Assembly (NCBI RefSeq): GCF_043641665.1
Contig: NC_092185.1
Coordinates: 24,772,503 to 24,836,502 of the forward strand
Reading direction: 5' to 3'
Source of the DNA: Enoplosus armatus
Taxonomy: Eukaryota; Chordata; Actinopteri; Centrarchiformes; Enoplosidae
Length of the DNA: 64,000 nucleotides
Shown here: one piece after another, positions 37,801 to 49,392 of the stretch
How positions within the stretch are numbered: position 1 is the first letter of the stretch
Layout of the letters: each line of letters starts with the position of its first letter
Position numbers and translations under genes: made by a program
Notes under the pieces: model-generated
What the model was told of the DNA's origin: nothing
Database searches by the model: none
Seen by the model: the letters and a program-made list of their open reading frames with translations, nothing else

Positions 37801-40800
37801 CTATGAAGTGACACAATACTTGACACAAGTAATAAGTAGAGAAACCAATATGGGGCCACAAGCACACAACTGGTATTGCACAGGTGCACTGTAAGCCTGA
37901 AACAAGATGGATGGTACCCATTTGTTGTGTGGTGGTGTTGTTTTTTGTTTTTTTTCACACTTCCTCACCAGCCATCTGCCTTTTGTTGAAATCGTAGTCC
38001 TTATTTGTTTCAGAAAGTTGACTTGACGCATATGTGAATGTTTGTAACCAAAGATGCTGAACTGAGCTCTCACGATGAGACCAACACCGCTGAGATAATC
38101 GACCAGATGTTTGAGGAGGTGCTGGAATATGCCGGAAGGATGGAGGAAGAGAGGGCGGATGATGAAGACACCGAGGACCACGACAGTGGCATTTGCGCCT
38201 GCTCTGGGGACAAAGACAAGATGGACACCGAGTCGGAGAAGGAGAAAAGTGAAGAAGAGGGGGAAGCCAAAGAAAAAGAGTGCGATGAAGGCAAGAGGCT
38301 CGAAAGCAACGGAGATGAGCTGCTGACCTTTCCTCCCAGCGGCATCCTCTCTCCCCTCAGCAAGTCTGTAGAGGCTGTGGTCACCCCGCTAGTAAGATTA
38401 AGTCATAATTTCAGCTGTTAATGCTTGACTTCCGTTAGGGGAGCGTTCTGGTTTAATAAGTTGTGGGAAAGCTGATAAATTCAGAACCTGGAATAATGTT
38501 TATTTTGTGTTAATGTTCCATATTCCACCAACAGCGATTGGCAGCGAGCCAGGAGTCCAATACTCCATCTCTGCTCCTGACTCCAGAAGAGACCACCACC
38601 ACCACCACCCCTGCTGCTGAAACTGCACCTCTGTACAGGTATAGCTATAACGGTAGCAACATAGCCATTTGTACAGAAGGAAAAAAAAAGAAATTACAAG
38701 CCCAATGTTATATTTGTTTAAGTTTTTTTTTTTTACCATTTGAAATCTTCACACTTGTGACTTGACTAAGAAACTTAAAGACATATTTCAATCATGCAAT
38801 TCTATGAACATGTCATATGGTTTGTTCTGTGATTGACAGTATTGATGCGTACCGCACACAAAGACAGAATAAGCTGCCCACCATTCAGAGTGTCACTCCT
38901 GGGGTTCAGAGACGAGCTCCAGAGAAGTCCCAACCCCAACCCTCTGTCAACACCAAGGAGAAAATCACGGTGTGTAGCACTGTTTTTAATTGAAGAAGGC
39001 CAACCCATGAACTCTTGTCATCGTTAATCAAATAATTTCACAGTAGGTCCGTCAGTATTCAGAATCACTCAGAATCTATTCATTCAGTCAGCTGTGAATG
39101 TAAACGGCTCCACAGCTGCCGAAACGTACCTCTTGTCGATTGCATTAAATCCAGTACAGACGTCGAGTAACCCTCAATCTTGCACGTCGTCCAGGCTCTT
39201 AATGACGACGCAGGGAAGCTGCAGACTGTGGTCAACCAGACCCTGCAGGCTCTGAGCTGCTGTACTGATGAGGAGCACGGACGAGGCTCGCTGGAGGAGG
39301 CTGAAGCTGAGAAACTGCTGTTGGTCTCCTGTATGTACACGTCACCATTTCTGGTTGAATAGTCCCGTCAGTGTAGCACAGATAAGAAACCGTGCTCACA
39401 CCATTCTGTTCTCATAGAAAGTGCATTCTCTCTTCTTTCAGGTGAGAAACGCTCTGCCCTGCTGGCAGAGGTGGCCAGACTGAGGGCAGAGAGGAACTCC
39501 GAGTCAGGGGAGGACAGAGACTATGTTTCCCAGCAGCCCTGCAGAGGGACTGTCAGCATCACAAACATCCAGCTGCCTCTCAAGGTTGAATTCGTCTGCT
39601 CCTCATACAACCGCTCAGGTAGCACAGCAAGTAAACATTTCTACACGTTTTGGTTTGTTTTTTTTTAATTCATTTTCAAATGACTCATATTTAACATTAT
39701 TAATGCGGAAAACCCTTAATTAACACAAATGCAGTTGGTTGACATCCACATTTGAAAGGACTGATTTTTGCCTGTGCACTCGTTTAGGTCGGCCAAGTCA
39801 CTACTTCTTCGTCCTGATCCGCTACGGGCCCTGCAACATCGTCGCCACCCCGCTGGCCACGGCTGCTGACGCTCAGAACGGAGACACCATCTCCTTCCCT
39901 ACTTCTGTCACTCTGTAAGCTGCAGCTGGGTTGCGGTTACTTCGTTTGACAAGTCTCATGTGCCGCTTTCTTGCACAAATTAGCTGTGTTTACATTTTCT
40001 TTCTTTCTTTCTTTCTTTCTTTTTTTTTTAAATTTCTGAATTGACTATGTGTTCCAGTGATGGACAAGTCTGATAGCCATGTTGGGACACTATTAGATCT
40101 TTTTGTTTCATGCTGAGGTTCTAAAAATCTGATTGCATTTGAAGAGCATTGTGACCATCAATGTGATCATGTCAGTGGGAACATACAGACTAATGCGTTG
40201 CTCGCTTTGTCTCCTCGGTGTTTCAGGAGGGATATTCGCTCATCCTTTGAGATTGATGTGGAAGTCTACAGCCTGGTGAGACAACATTTGACGCTTTGAT
40301 TTGCTGTCGTTCTTTGTTACATATTAATTGAAATTAAATTAATAGAACAGCAAAGTGGTTTGGGCCGCAGCTTCTAGAAGTATTTCTCCCCATTGACACA
40401 TGAGAGTATTTTAAATAACCTTCTGAAAGATCATGTTTATTCTGGCTATGACTGGTGATGTTATAGACAGAAGTGTACGGTGGTTGGCTGGCGTGTTTGG
40501 TGGGTCGATGGCAACATGCTAGTTAGCTTGACATATTGTTAGCCGGTGATTATGGCAGACAAAAGTGAATATAACGTGCTTCGGAGGGCTGTATTGAGTG
40601 TGTCGTGGGTCCAGCTCAACAAAACAGTAGTTATTGAGAGGGCGCCCACGCAGCCCACCTATAGACTTGCACTGCACTCTTACACGCAACCCCATATTGA
40701 AGCTAGGGCTGTCACAATCAACTTTAGTTGTATGTAATTGCGATTAATGATTTTATTTTTCCCTGTGCTGTTGTGTTTGGCTTTGCAAGTAGGCCTAAAT

Positions 40801-42957
40801 CCATTGTTGTCCATTTCGACGGCTGCTCATCCAAACGGTGCAGTTGCAGCAAAGGAGTGCCAATTAATCCTTCAATTAATGTTTCACCTCTCGCTCTAGA
40901 TTTATTTTAAACAGCTTGTTCTAAACCCGTTGTGTGGCTCACGTAATGTAACCAACAAGTGGTTCAAGACAGTTAATTAATGCAGAAGGACGCTTGATTT
41001 TATTTTCAAAAGTTAATATGCCACGGGGAAGCCATGTTTCCAGCCAAGCATTTTTATGCAAAAGATCTTATTAGAAAAGCTGGATAGAAGCGACAGTATT
41101 CCACAATATCACTAAAAATGTTTTACAGTCGCTTGAGGTGTTTGTGTTTTTTTTTTACTTTTGCCCATAAAGAGTTTATGCCACATGTAGGTGTTTGGTC
41201 TGTATGATCTCCAGCAGAACTTTCCCCAGAGCTGTCAAACGCACTGCTGCACCCGTAAGGGAGACTCACTATAAATCAAGAGACCTGTTATTGGCAGCTC
41301 TCTGTCGTCATCTTACTTCAGAAAGCAAGAAGTACGGTCTCATATGAGCTGAAACAAAAGAGCCTGTAGCAGTAAGGTCCAGACGGCAAACTTGTGCTCA
41401 GGTTAGACGGGTTTATTTGCCTCAACCCAGCTGATGAAAACCCACCAAAGGATCCACAAACTTAAAATAAAGCCAGTGGCGGCAGCTTATGCAGCCCAGC
41501 CAGATACAACGTACTTCTAACTACTAACGGGGCCTAATGACAGGTCAAAACATACATCATTTAACATGAATACTGGGCTTCCATAGGAATGTTCACCAGA
41601 CTTTTGGCACATTTGAATGTGTATTGATGACTTGTCATTCTTCTCTCTTTTTTTTTATTTTTTTAATTTTGTTAACATAACTTTGTTTGTTTGTGCCATC
41701 TAGTCCCACACTTCGGGTAGTAACTGCAGCACGGACCGGACCACCACCAAGTCACGGGTAAGAGGGTGAGCCCAATAATGAACCAGGTGTATATTTCTCA
41801 ATGAAAGTCTAATTCTTTTATGGTGTCTTTTACACATTCAGGTCACGCCAAGAAAGCTTCTGAATACTCTCACGGTGAGTATCCAGCTTTTAGTTCATGC
41901 CCAACTGTTACAGTGTGCCTTGTTTTTGTTTTGTTTTTTCACCTGCCATGGAAGCATTACCTAAACCTTTTTTTTTTTTTTTTTTTTTTCTTCTTTTTAA
42001 CAGAGATCCAGTAACAGTCTGACATGTAAGTCGAATTTTATTTTCGTCAGTATTTATACATGTCAGAAAACATTTGGTTTACAAAAAAAATAAAATGTGA
42101 ATCCGATATGGAGGTCATTCTCTTTTGCATCAAATAAACTAATGGTCATGTATATTGCTGACTGACCATTTCATGTCCTTCAGCTGCAGCTCTTCCCGCT
42201 CTCAACCCTCGTCGCTCCAGTAACTTCTGTCTGGTGGGCTCCCACAAGATTACCTTGGCCTCACTGGGACACAGCAAGTTCCCTCTGGATAAGGTAATAA
42301 TCCGTCATGATATTGTTGGGAAGGACTGCTCACACTGTTTTTGGCACCAGTAGAATCTACAGGGAAGTTGCGAATTTTAGTTACATGAAACAGACCTTAG
42401 CTACATCAACTTGGATATCTTTGTCAGTTTGGCAAGTAAAAAAATAACATTTCATAAATGCAGTTTGGTAAATACTTTTTGTGGTAAGTATTAGTTGACC
42501 TCACAGCCACAGTGGCACAACTATGCATCCCTTTGGTGTTTTTTGTTTTTTTTCTGTTGGAAGTTTCTACACATGGGTGGGCTCACTGGTGATGTAACAT
42601 GTCTGCCCCCCCCCCCCCCCCCCCCCTGTCTCGCTTCCCTCCATTCAGATGAAATTTGAAGGCAAAATCAGGAGGCTGCTGGGAGATGAATTTCAGGAAA
42701 AGGTTTCACTCTTTTTCACAACACTGTCAGCCTCTCACCTGTCACCACTTCCGTCTGCTCCTCTGCAAAAAACAAACCTGACTCATGATTTCACTCAGTC
42801 CTAATAGTATTAATAATAGTTGCAGTATAATTTCCTTTTGTTAGTTCAAGCTCTTTCACGTCTGATTTCAAAAATCGAAGACCGTATCTGTTATGTTAGT
42901 GCATTTGTTGTGAAATGACATGTTGCTTAAGGCCAAAATAATAAGAAAAATAATAAT

Positions 42958-43010
<53 letters not shown>

Positions 43011-44878
43011 GTTCTTGCATCATTTAATTTTGGATTACATGATATCTGGGAGGAAAACAACATAGAAACGACACTTTTAATCAAGTCACCATGTCATTTC
43101 ACAAGAGTATATGTGTCTGTTAATTGTCTAATTATACAAGAAGACAATACTATATAGAAGAATTTCACTCCAAAATGCAGTGCGCTCCGTGGCTACTCAT
43201 AATGGCACATTTAGTATATCTAACGGACACAAATGAAACCTCTGAAAAGTCACAAGTTGTGACCACATCTGGTCGCCGTTTTACAGGTTAGCTTTTCTTT
43301 ACAGAAGCGGATGTTGGAATGAAATTCTTCAAAAGATTTGTTTTCAGCTTCTTGCTCCTCTACATGTCTTCCACATGGTACCAGTTTAACAGCGTGCCCC
43401 CCTCCCTCTTCCTCTCTGGACCACAGGTCCCTTTTCTCTCTCCTCTAGAGGGCAACGTCTACCTGCGACTGGACAGCGAAAGTCACTCTAACGTACAGCA
43501 CCAAGGCTTCCTGGTCAGTGATGTGGTGGCGCTTATTTGCCAGGCAATGTAGCATCTTTAAGGTCTTTAAATCCTAAGATTCACAAAGTAAATTGGGTGA
43601 GAGAATTCCATTTTGTCATACTAGTTTAAAAACATCTTCTAAAACCACTCAGAGAAGAAGCAGATTTGCACTACACTCCGGCTAAATTCTACATATAGCA
43701 GACATGTATGTTTCCTAAAATGTTGCAAACACTTTTAAACTGCATTTTTTGTTGCATTAAATTCACTCTTCTCTCTTTCTGTGGTTCTCTTCCCAGACAA
43801 TGTTTGAGTTGCTCAGTGGATATGGAGTGTGGCATCGCCGATATTTTGTCCTGGAAGGATGCAACATGTACTACTGGAACCACCCCAATGACAAAGAAAC
43901 GAAGGTAATGGACAGACTTTCAGACTAAGTCACAAAGTGACTTCTTTTTTCTTTCTTTCTTTCTTTTTTTTACCGTTTTCTGTTTTTAACACACAACACA
44001 GGAAGCGGAGGGCAGCATTTCTCTGTCCAGCTCTCCCAGTCAGTGCGTCAGGCCTGTCAAGAGGGACTCGTGCGCGCGGCCTTTCACCTTTGAGCTGGTG
44101 AGCACCACCCAGCAGCAGCAGCAGCAGCAGCAGGACGACAGCCAGGACGCTTTGGCCAAGTAAGTTTGAGTAAAAAACTCACTTTTTTTTGTGTGTTCAT
44201 GGATTGTAATCAAACCTACTTTCAGTGCGTGAATCCCAGACCTCCTGTCTTTAAGGCCGGGATCAGTGAAGTTGCCATTTCTCATGACAACCTATTCCAA
44301 TGTAATTGCACTCTTGTTTACAGTAAGCTTATGGCTGCAGCCAACTATTGATGTCAGGGAGGGTGTTTTGACAGCTGATGGGGGAAACGCCTTCTGTGAC
44401 ATCAGTGATTGGGTTGTGCCTAGGAATGTATTTTGAGACCGTATAATAATTTTTTATTTTTTTTTTTTTTTAAAACATAGACTAACAGACTCTACACTTG
44501 TTTGTACATGTCACATTGTGTGCCACTGGGTGTGGTCTTGATTTGAAGGAAAAAGTCATAAAGTCCATGATTTTACAGGACGTTTACCAAAGTACAAGAA
44601 TTACTTGAACTTTGATAGATAGTTTCAACTCAACGGCACCTTTTAACTGACACGTCTGACACTTCTTACAATGCTCCTATGACTGAAACTGATGGCTGTC
44701 GCTCCTGTTCAGGTGTTGGTTTTCAGCTGACACCAAACAGGAAAGACTGGACTGGATGGAGAAACTCAACCAAGCTCTTTTGGACTTCCACACATGGAAC
44801 CGGACGTCAGCATCCCAAACGGAAAGCCAGCAGTCAAACGCGTCCAGCGGCGGGAACTTGAGGGAGAGCATTCTGTAA
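31826..44878 (+). CDS. anln: Anillin-family cytokinesis scaffold (divergent)
   Basis: Anillin links actin, myosin, RhoA and septins at the contractile ring. Coding exons: 31826-31919, 32060-32218, 32687-32782, 33202-33386, 33746-33838, 35464-35551, 36228-37505, 38054-38391, 38535-38638, 38840-38969, 39195-39330, 39442-39618, 39788-39914, 40227-40275, 41704-41757, 41842-41874, 42004-42025, 42184-42293, 42649-42702, 43427-43513, 43797-43904, 44002-44159, 44713-44878. All phases join, giving about 1281 residues (human 1124). Evidence: KRQRAPLSDSE near the N-terminus, acidic low-complexity middle (exon 36228, 426 codons), YSIDAYR-type block (RYSIDAYRTQR), CCTDEEHGRGSLEEAEAE coiled region (~860-900), anillin homology region (~930-1130) and PH domain (~1139-1250, WHRRYFVLEG). 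Odd: no N-terminal block like human residues 1-30, an extra 18-codon exon (42649-42702), (CAG)8 in the PH domain. It may be a teleost-specific anillin paralogue rather than the direct orthologue. The acceptor of the exon at 39195 is the least certain. Confidence 0.92.
33981..34646. mobile_element. hAT-like non-autonomous element in an anillin intron
   Basis: The interval is flanked by a near-perfect 8-bp duplication, CATTAGAT (33973-33980) and CATCAGAT (34647-34654), the target-site length of hAT elements. The ends (CATAGGTCACTAAC and, on the minus strand, CAGGGGTATTCAAC) match at 8 of 14 positions, and TCCGGAC motifs recur near both ends. There is no transposase. It lies between anillin exons 33746-33838 and 35464-35551. 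Confidence 0.55.
35461..35466 (+). promoter_or_regulatory. NAGNAG tandem splice acceptor in anillin
   Basis: CAGCAG lies at the exon boundary, so splicing can occur after either AG. The choice adds or removes a single glutamine in the frame used by the neighbouring exons. Confidence 0.6.
40276..41703 (+). other. Anillin intron, 1.4 kb, probably repeat-derived
   Basis: The block around 40690-40990 (GCTAGGGCTGTCACAATCAA and following AT-rich sequence) looks like dispersed repeat material. No exon is visible. Confidence 0.4.
42605..42626 (+). repeat. Poly-C run (22 nt) before an anillin exon
   Basis: An uninterrupted 22-nt C run forms the polypyrimidine tract just upstream of the 54-bp anillin exon at 42649. 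Confidence 0.9.
42962..43005. repeat. (TA)n microsatellite
   Basis: About 22 TA units in an anillin intron. Confidence 0.9.
44110..44133 (+). repeat. Coding (CAG)8 tract in the anillin PH domain
   Basis: Eight pure CAG codons encode eight glutamines between LVSTTQ and DDSQD, in the part of the PH domain where human anillin has a charged loop. Confidence 0.9.
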
Positions 44879-46040
44879 CCACGGGGGAACCATGACAGCA
44901 TCCCTGGAGGCGGCGTTTACGTGGCGGGTAGATGAGCTGACCTCAGGGGTTTAGATTCTTTATCTCAGAGCTGCAGGAGCTTCTTCTTTATAGGCCCCGC
45001 TTCCCTGTCGAAAGGAAACTGCCAAATTACAAACACATGGCAAGGAAAACGTTCCGCATCTCATGTTGATTTATCTTTGGGAGACATGGATTTGATTTTG
45101 ATCGTTGTTGATTTCTTTTTAATCCGAACCCAATCATTACTGTTGGTTTTCACTTTTATTTGCCAAGTTCCAGTTGCCATTTGAATAGTTTTAGTTTTGT
45201 TTTGTTTTTTTCCTTTATCATGATTTTGTGGAAATGAGGTTTTATTTTGACTTGTTTTTCCGTGGCAATCAGCTGCTTTAGCCTTTGGTTGGCAATATTA
45301 TTTGGTCCCTTTCAGTAGGGAAGGTGAAGCTTCTTTTGTAGCTTATATATTTTTGAAATAATTTACACATATATTTAGATTCATATTGTATTTTCGTATC
45401 ATTTAAACTGGAAGGATAAACACATTTGTATAGATACACTAATAAATATTGAAGGATAAAGAACTATTAAACTCTACTAAACTAATCTAGGGTGAGAATG
45501 CATTTGAAATGGCAGGAAACACTACGTACATATTAAGATGGGGGGGGGGGGGGGGGGAGCTTTTCTTAGTCAGACATGCACTATCTGCTTTGGTCAAATA
45601 ATACCTTTTGATCCATTCTCTTAAGTTAGTGCAGGTTTTTGTTCCACTGAATCAACAGATATTTGGCTGGTTTTGTTTTGGGGTTTGTTTGTTTTTTATT
45701 TACTAAAGAAAAAAAATAACCAGTCAAAGTCTCTTTTTGTCTGGCCTGACACTCGCTCATTCCTAAGTACACGATTTGTGTTACCGCACATAAACACACC
45801 CATATATTTCCATATTTAAACCCATATTCTACGTGTAATACAGCGGATGAGAGATCTGATGAGGGAAAAGAGGGGACTGTAGTGATGCTGCTACAATGAA
45901 TGTAGTCTGTTCTGTCTGATGTCCTGTTCTTTTTCATGTATTTCCACCTATCAGTCCGTCACTTTGTTATGAATGTTATTCACGTGAACTCTCATTCTAT
46001 GCACTTTGAAGGTACCAATAAAATGAATGGATTCGAAATT
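44879..46040 (+). other. Anillin 3' UTR
   Basis: The sequence after the stop is AT-rich and non-coding, with an 18-nt G run at 45540-45557. Signals AATAAA are present at 45441-45446 and 46017-46022; the latter is the stronger candidate end. Confidence 0.6.
46017..46022 (+). terminator. Candidate poly(A) signal of anillin
   Basis: A canonical AATAAA about 1.14 kb past the stop codon. The earlier AATAAA at 45441 could be an alternative. Confidence 0.6.
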
Positions 46041-46675
46041 GCTACGAAAACAGTTGGTTTTTCTTTCTTTCTTTTCTTTCCAATGGAAAACGTTTTTAAA
46101 GTCAGTGCGGAGTGCTATTTCAAACAGATGTCCCAGACCGTGGTAGATTGTCCCGCACTCTTCTCCTGTACATACATACCATAGATCTGCTATATGTACG
46201 GAGCCTGAGAGAGTCTGGCAGGAAGGCCGATCAGGTCAGGAATGTCATACAGGAAGTGGTCTAGAATTAGACTTCCTGTTCGTCCCATGGCTCCTCTGGG
46301 TGGAGGCGCTGCTGGGTGTTACGGCGCTTAAGGTGATGACAACAACAAGGGGAGGGGGAGCACTTGATTCTGCTTTCAGGACACACACACACACACAACT
46401 GTGTTGAACAGCCAACGCTGGCTGTTTCAGCGTACTTGTACCCTGGTCAGTACAGTGAATTTCTATGGTTTTGTTAATTTCTACAGCTTTGACAGACTGT
46501 GGGGAATTTAACTTCAGTACATAAGGTTTGTGCAAATGGAAGCATGAAAGCATATTGATTTACAGATCTGTCCATGTGGAACGCATCAAAATGCGAGCAA
46601 ACATTTTAGAAAATCGAACTAGTTTCTTGGCAGTTACATTTTGTTACGTCGTATGTACAATTTTAAAATGTTGGT

Positions 46676-46790
46676 CTTATGGTGGCGCTGGAGGAAAGGT
46701 CAGCGGGTCATCACGGTCTGGTGGACCAGGAACACCCACAGCAAATTTCATATCAACGTGACCAGTAGCTGGTGAAAGGTTTCGCTTCGG
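46676..46790 (-). repeat. Dispersed repeat family B fragment, copy 2
   Basis: Read on the minus strand it gives ATATGAAATTTGCTG... and GACCTTTCCTCCAGCGCCACCAT, matching the middle of the family seen at 8255. It lies downstream of anillin. Confidence 0.5.
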
Positions 46791-46799
46791 ATCAAGTGT

Positions 46800-46965
46800 T
46801 TATAGGGTTAGGGGCGACTGCAGCGAGCCTCTCTGCCAGTGCGACAGGATTAAAGAACAGCAGGTCAGCGGCCTTGTTGTCCTTAGCAATGCGGTCCCAC
46901 CCTGACAGGAATACATTCTGCACAACATCCTGGTGTGTCAACCTTGGCTCCATTCCTTAGATGGC
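46800..46965 (-). other. Unassigned coding-like stretch (55 codons), minus strand
   Basis: An ATG-initiated frame on the minus strand (MEPRLTHQDVVQNVFLSG..., ending NPINT-stop) has balanced amino-acid use and GC-rich codons unlike its AT-rich surroundings. A possible splice acceptor (CCACACAG) lies 30 bases upstream. I do not recognise the family; it could be a repeat fragment or the last exon of a small gene. Confidence 0.25.
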
Positions 46966-47664
46966 TCTGGAGGAAATTGTTCCTGTGTGGCAAAGAGACA
47001 AGAGATGATACTAGTGTGACTAACAAACAAACAGACGGGCAACCACCTTGACAGAATGAGGGTTAGACGGATACAATACCAGTGTGGACATTTTTGGTCC
47101 GATTCCACACAACATCCTGTGGTCTAATGCTCTTACACAAGCAAGAGAATAAGGGACTGTATAAAAATTATCGGGAGGAGTCAGAGAAGGGGAACGGTAT
47201 AGTAATTTTTCTTTTTGCTGAAAGGAATTCTCAAAGTCTGAGTTTCACTTTTTGCTTAAAGCAGCTATGTTCAATGTTTTAGAATAGCAACGGGTCTAAT
47301 GGAATGCTTTGGTTTCACTGCTCAGCAGCTAGCTGTTCAGGAGTTGATGGAGACCAAAACAAAGCTAAAGGTAGGGTGAGTTTTGGACTTGAATTCATCA
47401 GGTGGCCAGAATCCAAACCGATGCTAATGTATCTCGACGTGTATGTGACGCGTAAGTTCGCCATATCAACTTTTAAGGTGATAAAATGTCCAGTGTTGTG
47501 TTCTCAGCTTGTTCCCACTGACTCCAAGTGGCCAAGACGTCCATCATTGTATATTTAGAAATTCTTTGTGCTTTTGTTATTTTGAAATATTGGGCGCAAG
47601 TCAAGGGGAGGGTCCAAAGAGGGTTTGTGGGAGGGTCTTGCTTTTTAAAAAAAAAAAGAAATCT

Positions 47665-47800
47665 GGTTCCCTATTTACCAAAGTAATTCTCATACAGTCC
47701 CTAACATTTCAGCCACCCACATTATAACAAAAATTGAAAAACAAGGTTCCCAATCCACCAAAAGAATTCCCATACAGTCCCTAACATTTCAGCAACCTAT
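47665..47800 (+). repeat. Local tandem duplication, ~80-bp unit
   Basis: GGTTCCC...CATACAGTCCCTAACATTTCAGC occurs twice, starting at 47665 and 47745, with few differences. It lies in the anillin-exoc3l1 intergenic region. Confidence 0.75.
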
Positions 47801-48574
47801 TGCTTCCTCAAAGTCAGTTCTTTCCCAGTTTTATCCTCTTGTTCAAAGTGAATTTGTTATCCAAAGACAACTCTCCCACGCACAGAGTTTAAAATTGCAT
47901 GAGGAAATCTGAAGTGCGGCGCTGAAAGACGATGGGTCCCACGTTCCCCCTCAGATGGCGTGTTTGTGCTGGCTCCAGCCACGGGGGCCACTTGGCACAG
48001 CTCCTCGCTGTGTTCTTGAAGAGGTCCGGGAAGCTTGGAGGCGTAAACACGGCGGCGGTGGGGGCCAGAGGACTTGACTGGGCTGCAAATAAACAAACTT
48101 CCCTCAGTGGTGGTAGCTGGTGCGGGTCAAACAGCTGCAGAGGATCACGGAGGGTCAATGACACTGTGTTGTTGCTGTTGTTGTTGCTGTTGCAGTGGGG
48201 GGGGGGAATTCAACACATTTTGTTCAGCATCAACAATAGAGCCACAAAGATTACCGACCTGGTAATGAAAGAAGGTTAATGACTCACTTATGAAGTAATG
48301 AGAGTCATGATCGTCCACTGACACCTGTGAAGTGCCGTCCAATAGGAGAACAACAGCCATGGACTCCATTAGCTCGAGCTAATGACTTGTGCATTATACA
48401 TTGTTTCTTCCTGTAACTCTGTGTTTAATAGGTTTTCCTTTATGAGTCAAGGAGACTCTCAGACTCCCCAGAGGTTTTGTAGAACACCAGGTCCACTTAC
48501 TGCCCCACCCCACCCATTCTGCCACCATCTGGATTGTTTTCCTGGTCCCCTCCCCTCATCATTTCAGTCTTTGC

Positions 48575-48690
48575 TCTAAGCCAAGTTAACCGGCTGCTGG
48601 CAGTAACTTCATATTGAATGTACACTCATCTAACTATAAAGGGGAATAAGAATATTTCCCAAAATGCTGCACTATTCCTTTAAAAAAAAA
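48575..48690 (-). repeat. Dispersed repeat family A, copy 3 (reverse orientation)
   Basis: GTTAACCGGCTGCTGGCAGT, CTTCATATTGAATGTACA and GAATATTTCCCAAAATGCTG match the corresponding parts of the reverse copy at 26885. It ends near an A run at 48681. Confidence 0.55.
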
Positions 48691-48954
48691 AAAAAAAGTG
48701 TAAAAGTAGCTGAGCTATGCTTTCCAGAGCTTTCAGCGTGGTCTTGGTGATTGGGTGGAGTTTGCCCAGTTGCGGTGGAGATGGATCTGCTGACATGTAA
48801 GCTAGGTAGCTGTTTCATCCATGACAATTTGTTTTCAAGAAGACGTCTGAAAGCTAATAGTATTTACCATCCTCTCAACCGGCCCCTGAATGCAGCATAT
48901 CTCCCTATACCCTCCCTGTCCCTGCCCCTTTCTCCCCTCACCCTACAGCATTAA

Positions 48955-48965
48955 CCCCCCCCCCC

Positions 48966-49002
<37 letters not shown>
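48955..49002. repeat. Poly-C run followed by (CA)n
   Basis: Fourteen C residues pass directly into a CA tract at 48969-49002. Confidence 0.9.
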
Positions 49003-49004
<2 letters not shown>

Positions 49005-49099
49005 CCACCACCAGCTCCCTCCCTTTCCTGCCGGCCTCTCAGCAGAGGATGTGTCTGGGAGCGAGAGTGTGTGTGAGGGAAAAGAGGAAAGCCGTCAGT

Positions 49100-49340
49100 A
49101 GAATGGATATGTGCCCTCTCTCCTCCACCTTTTCCTCTCCTCCTCCTCCTCCTCCTCCTTCTTCTTCTCCTCCGTCTCATCTCTGTCTGTCTTCGCCTTC
49201 CCCTGCCAGCGTTGCACCCGGGGCACCCTCAGTGCCGGCACACGGGGGGGGAAAAGGAGACTCGTCGGGAGGACGGGCTGCCGCAAACTGAACTTCAATG
49301 TCAGCAGGGGATCAGAAGAATGGTGGTGACAAACCAGAAG
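49100..49340 (+). other. Exon-like block of unknown assignment
   Basis: A pyrimidine-rich (CCT/TTC)n tract at 49135-49174 is followed by a GC-rich segment ending ...ACAAACCAGAAG before a donor-like GTAACG at 49341, then a CA tract (49352-49390). It could be an untranslated first exon or incidental. It cannot be joined in frame to exoc3l1 coding exons with certainty. Confidence 0.25.
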
Positions 49341-49348
49341 GTAACGAG

Positions 49349-49392
<44 letters not shown>

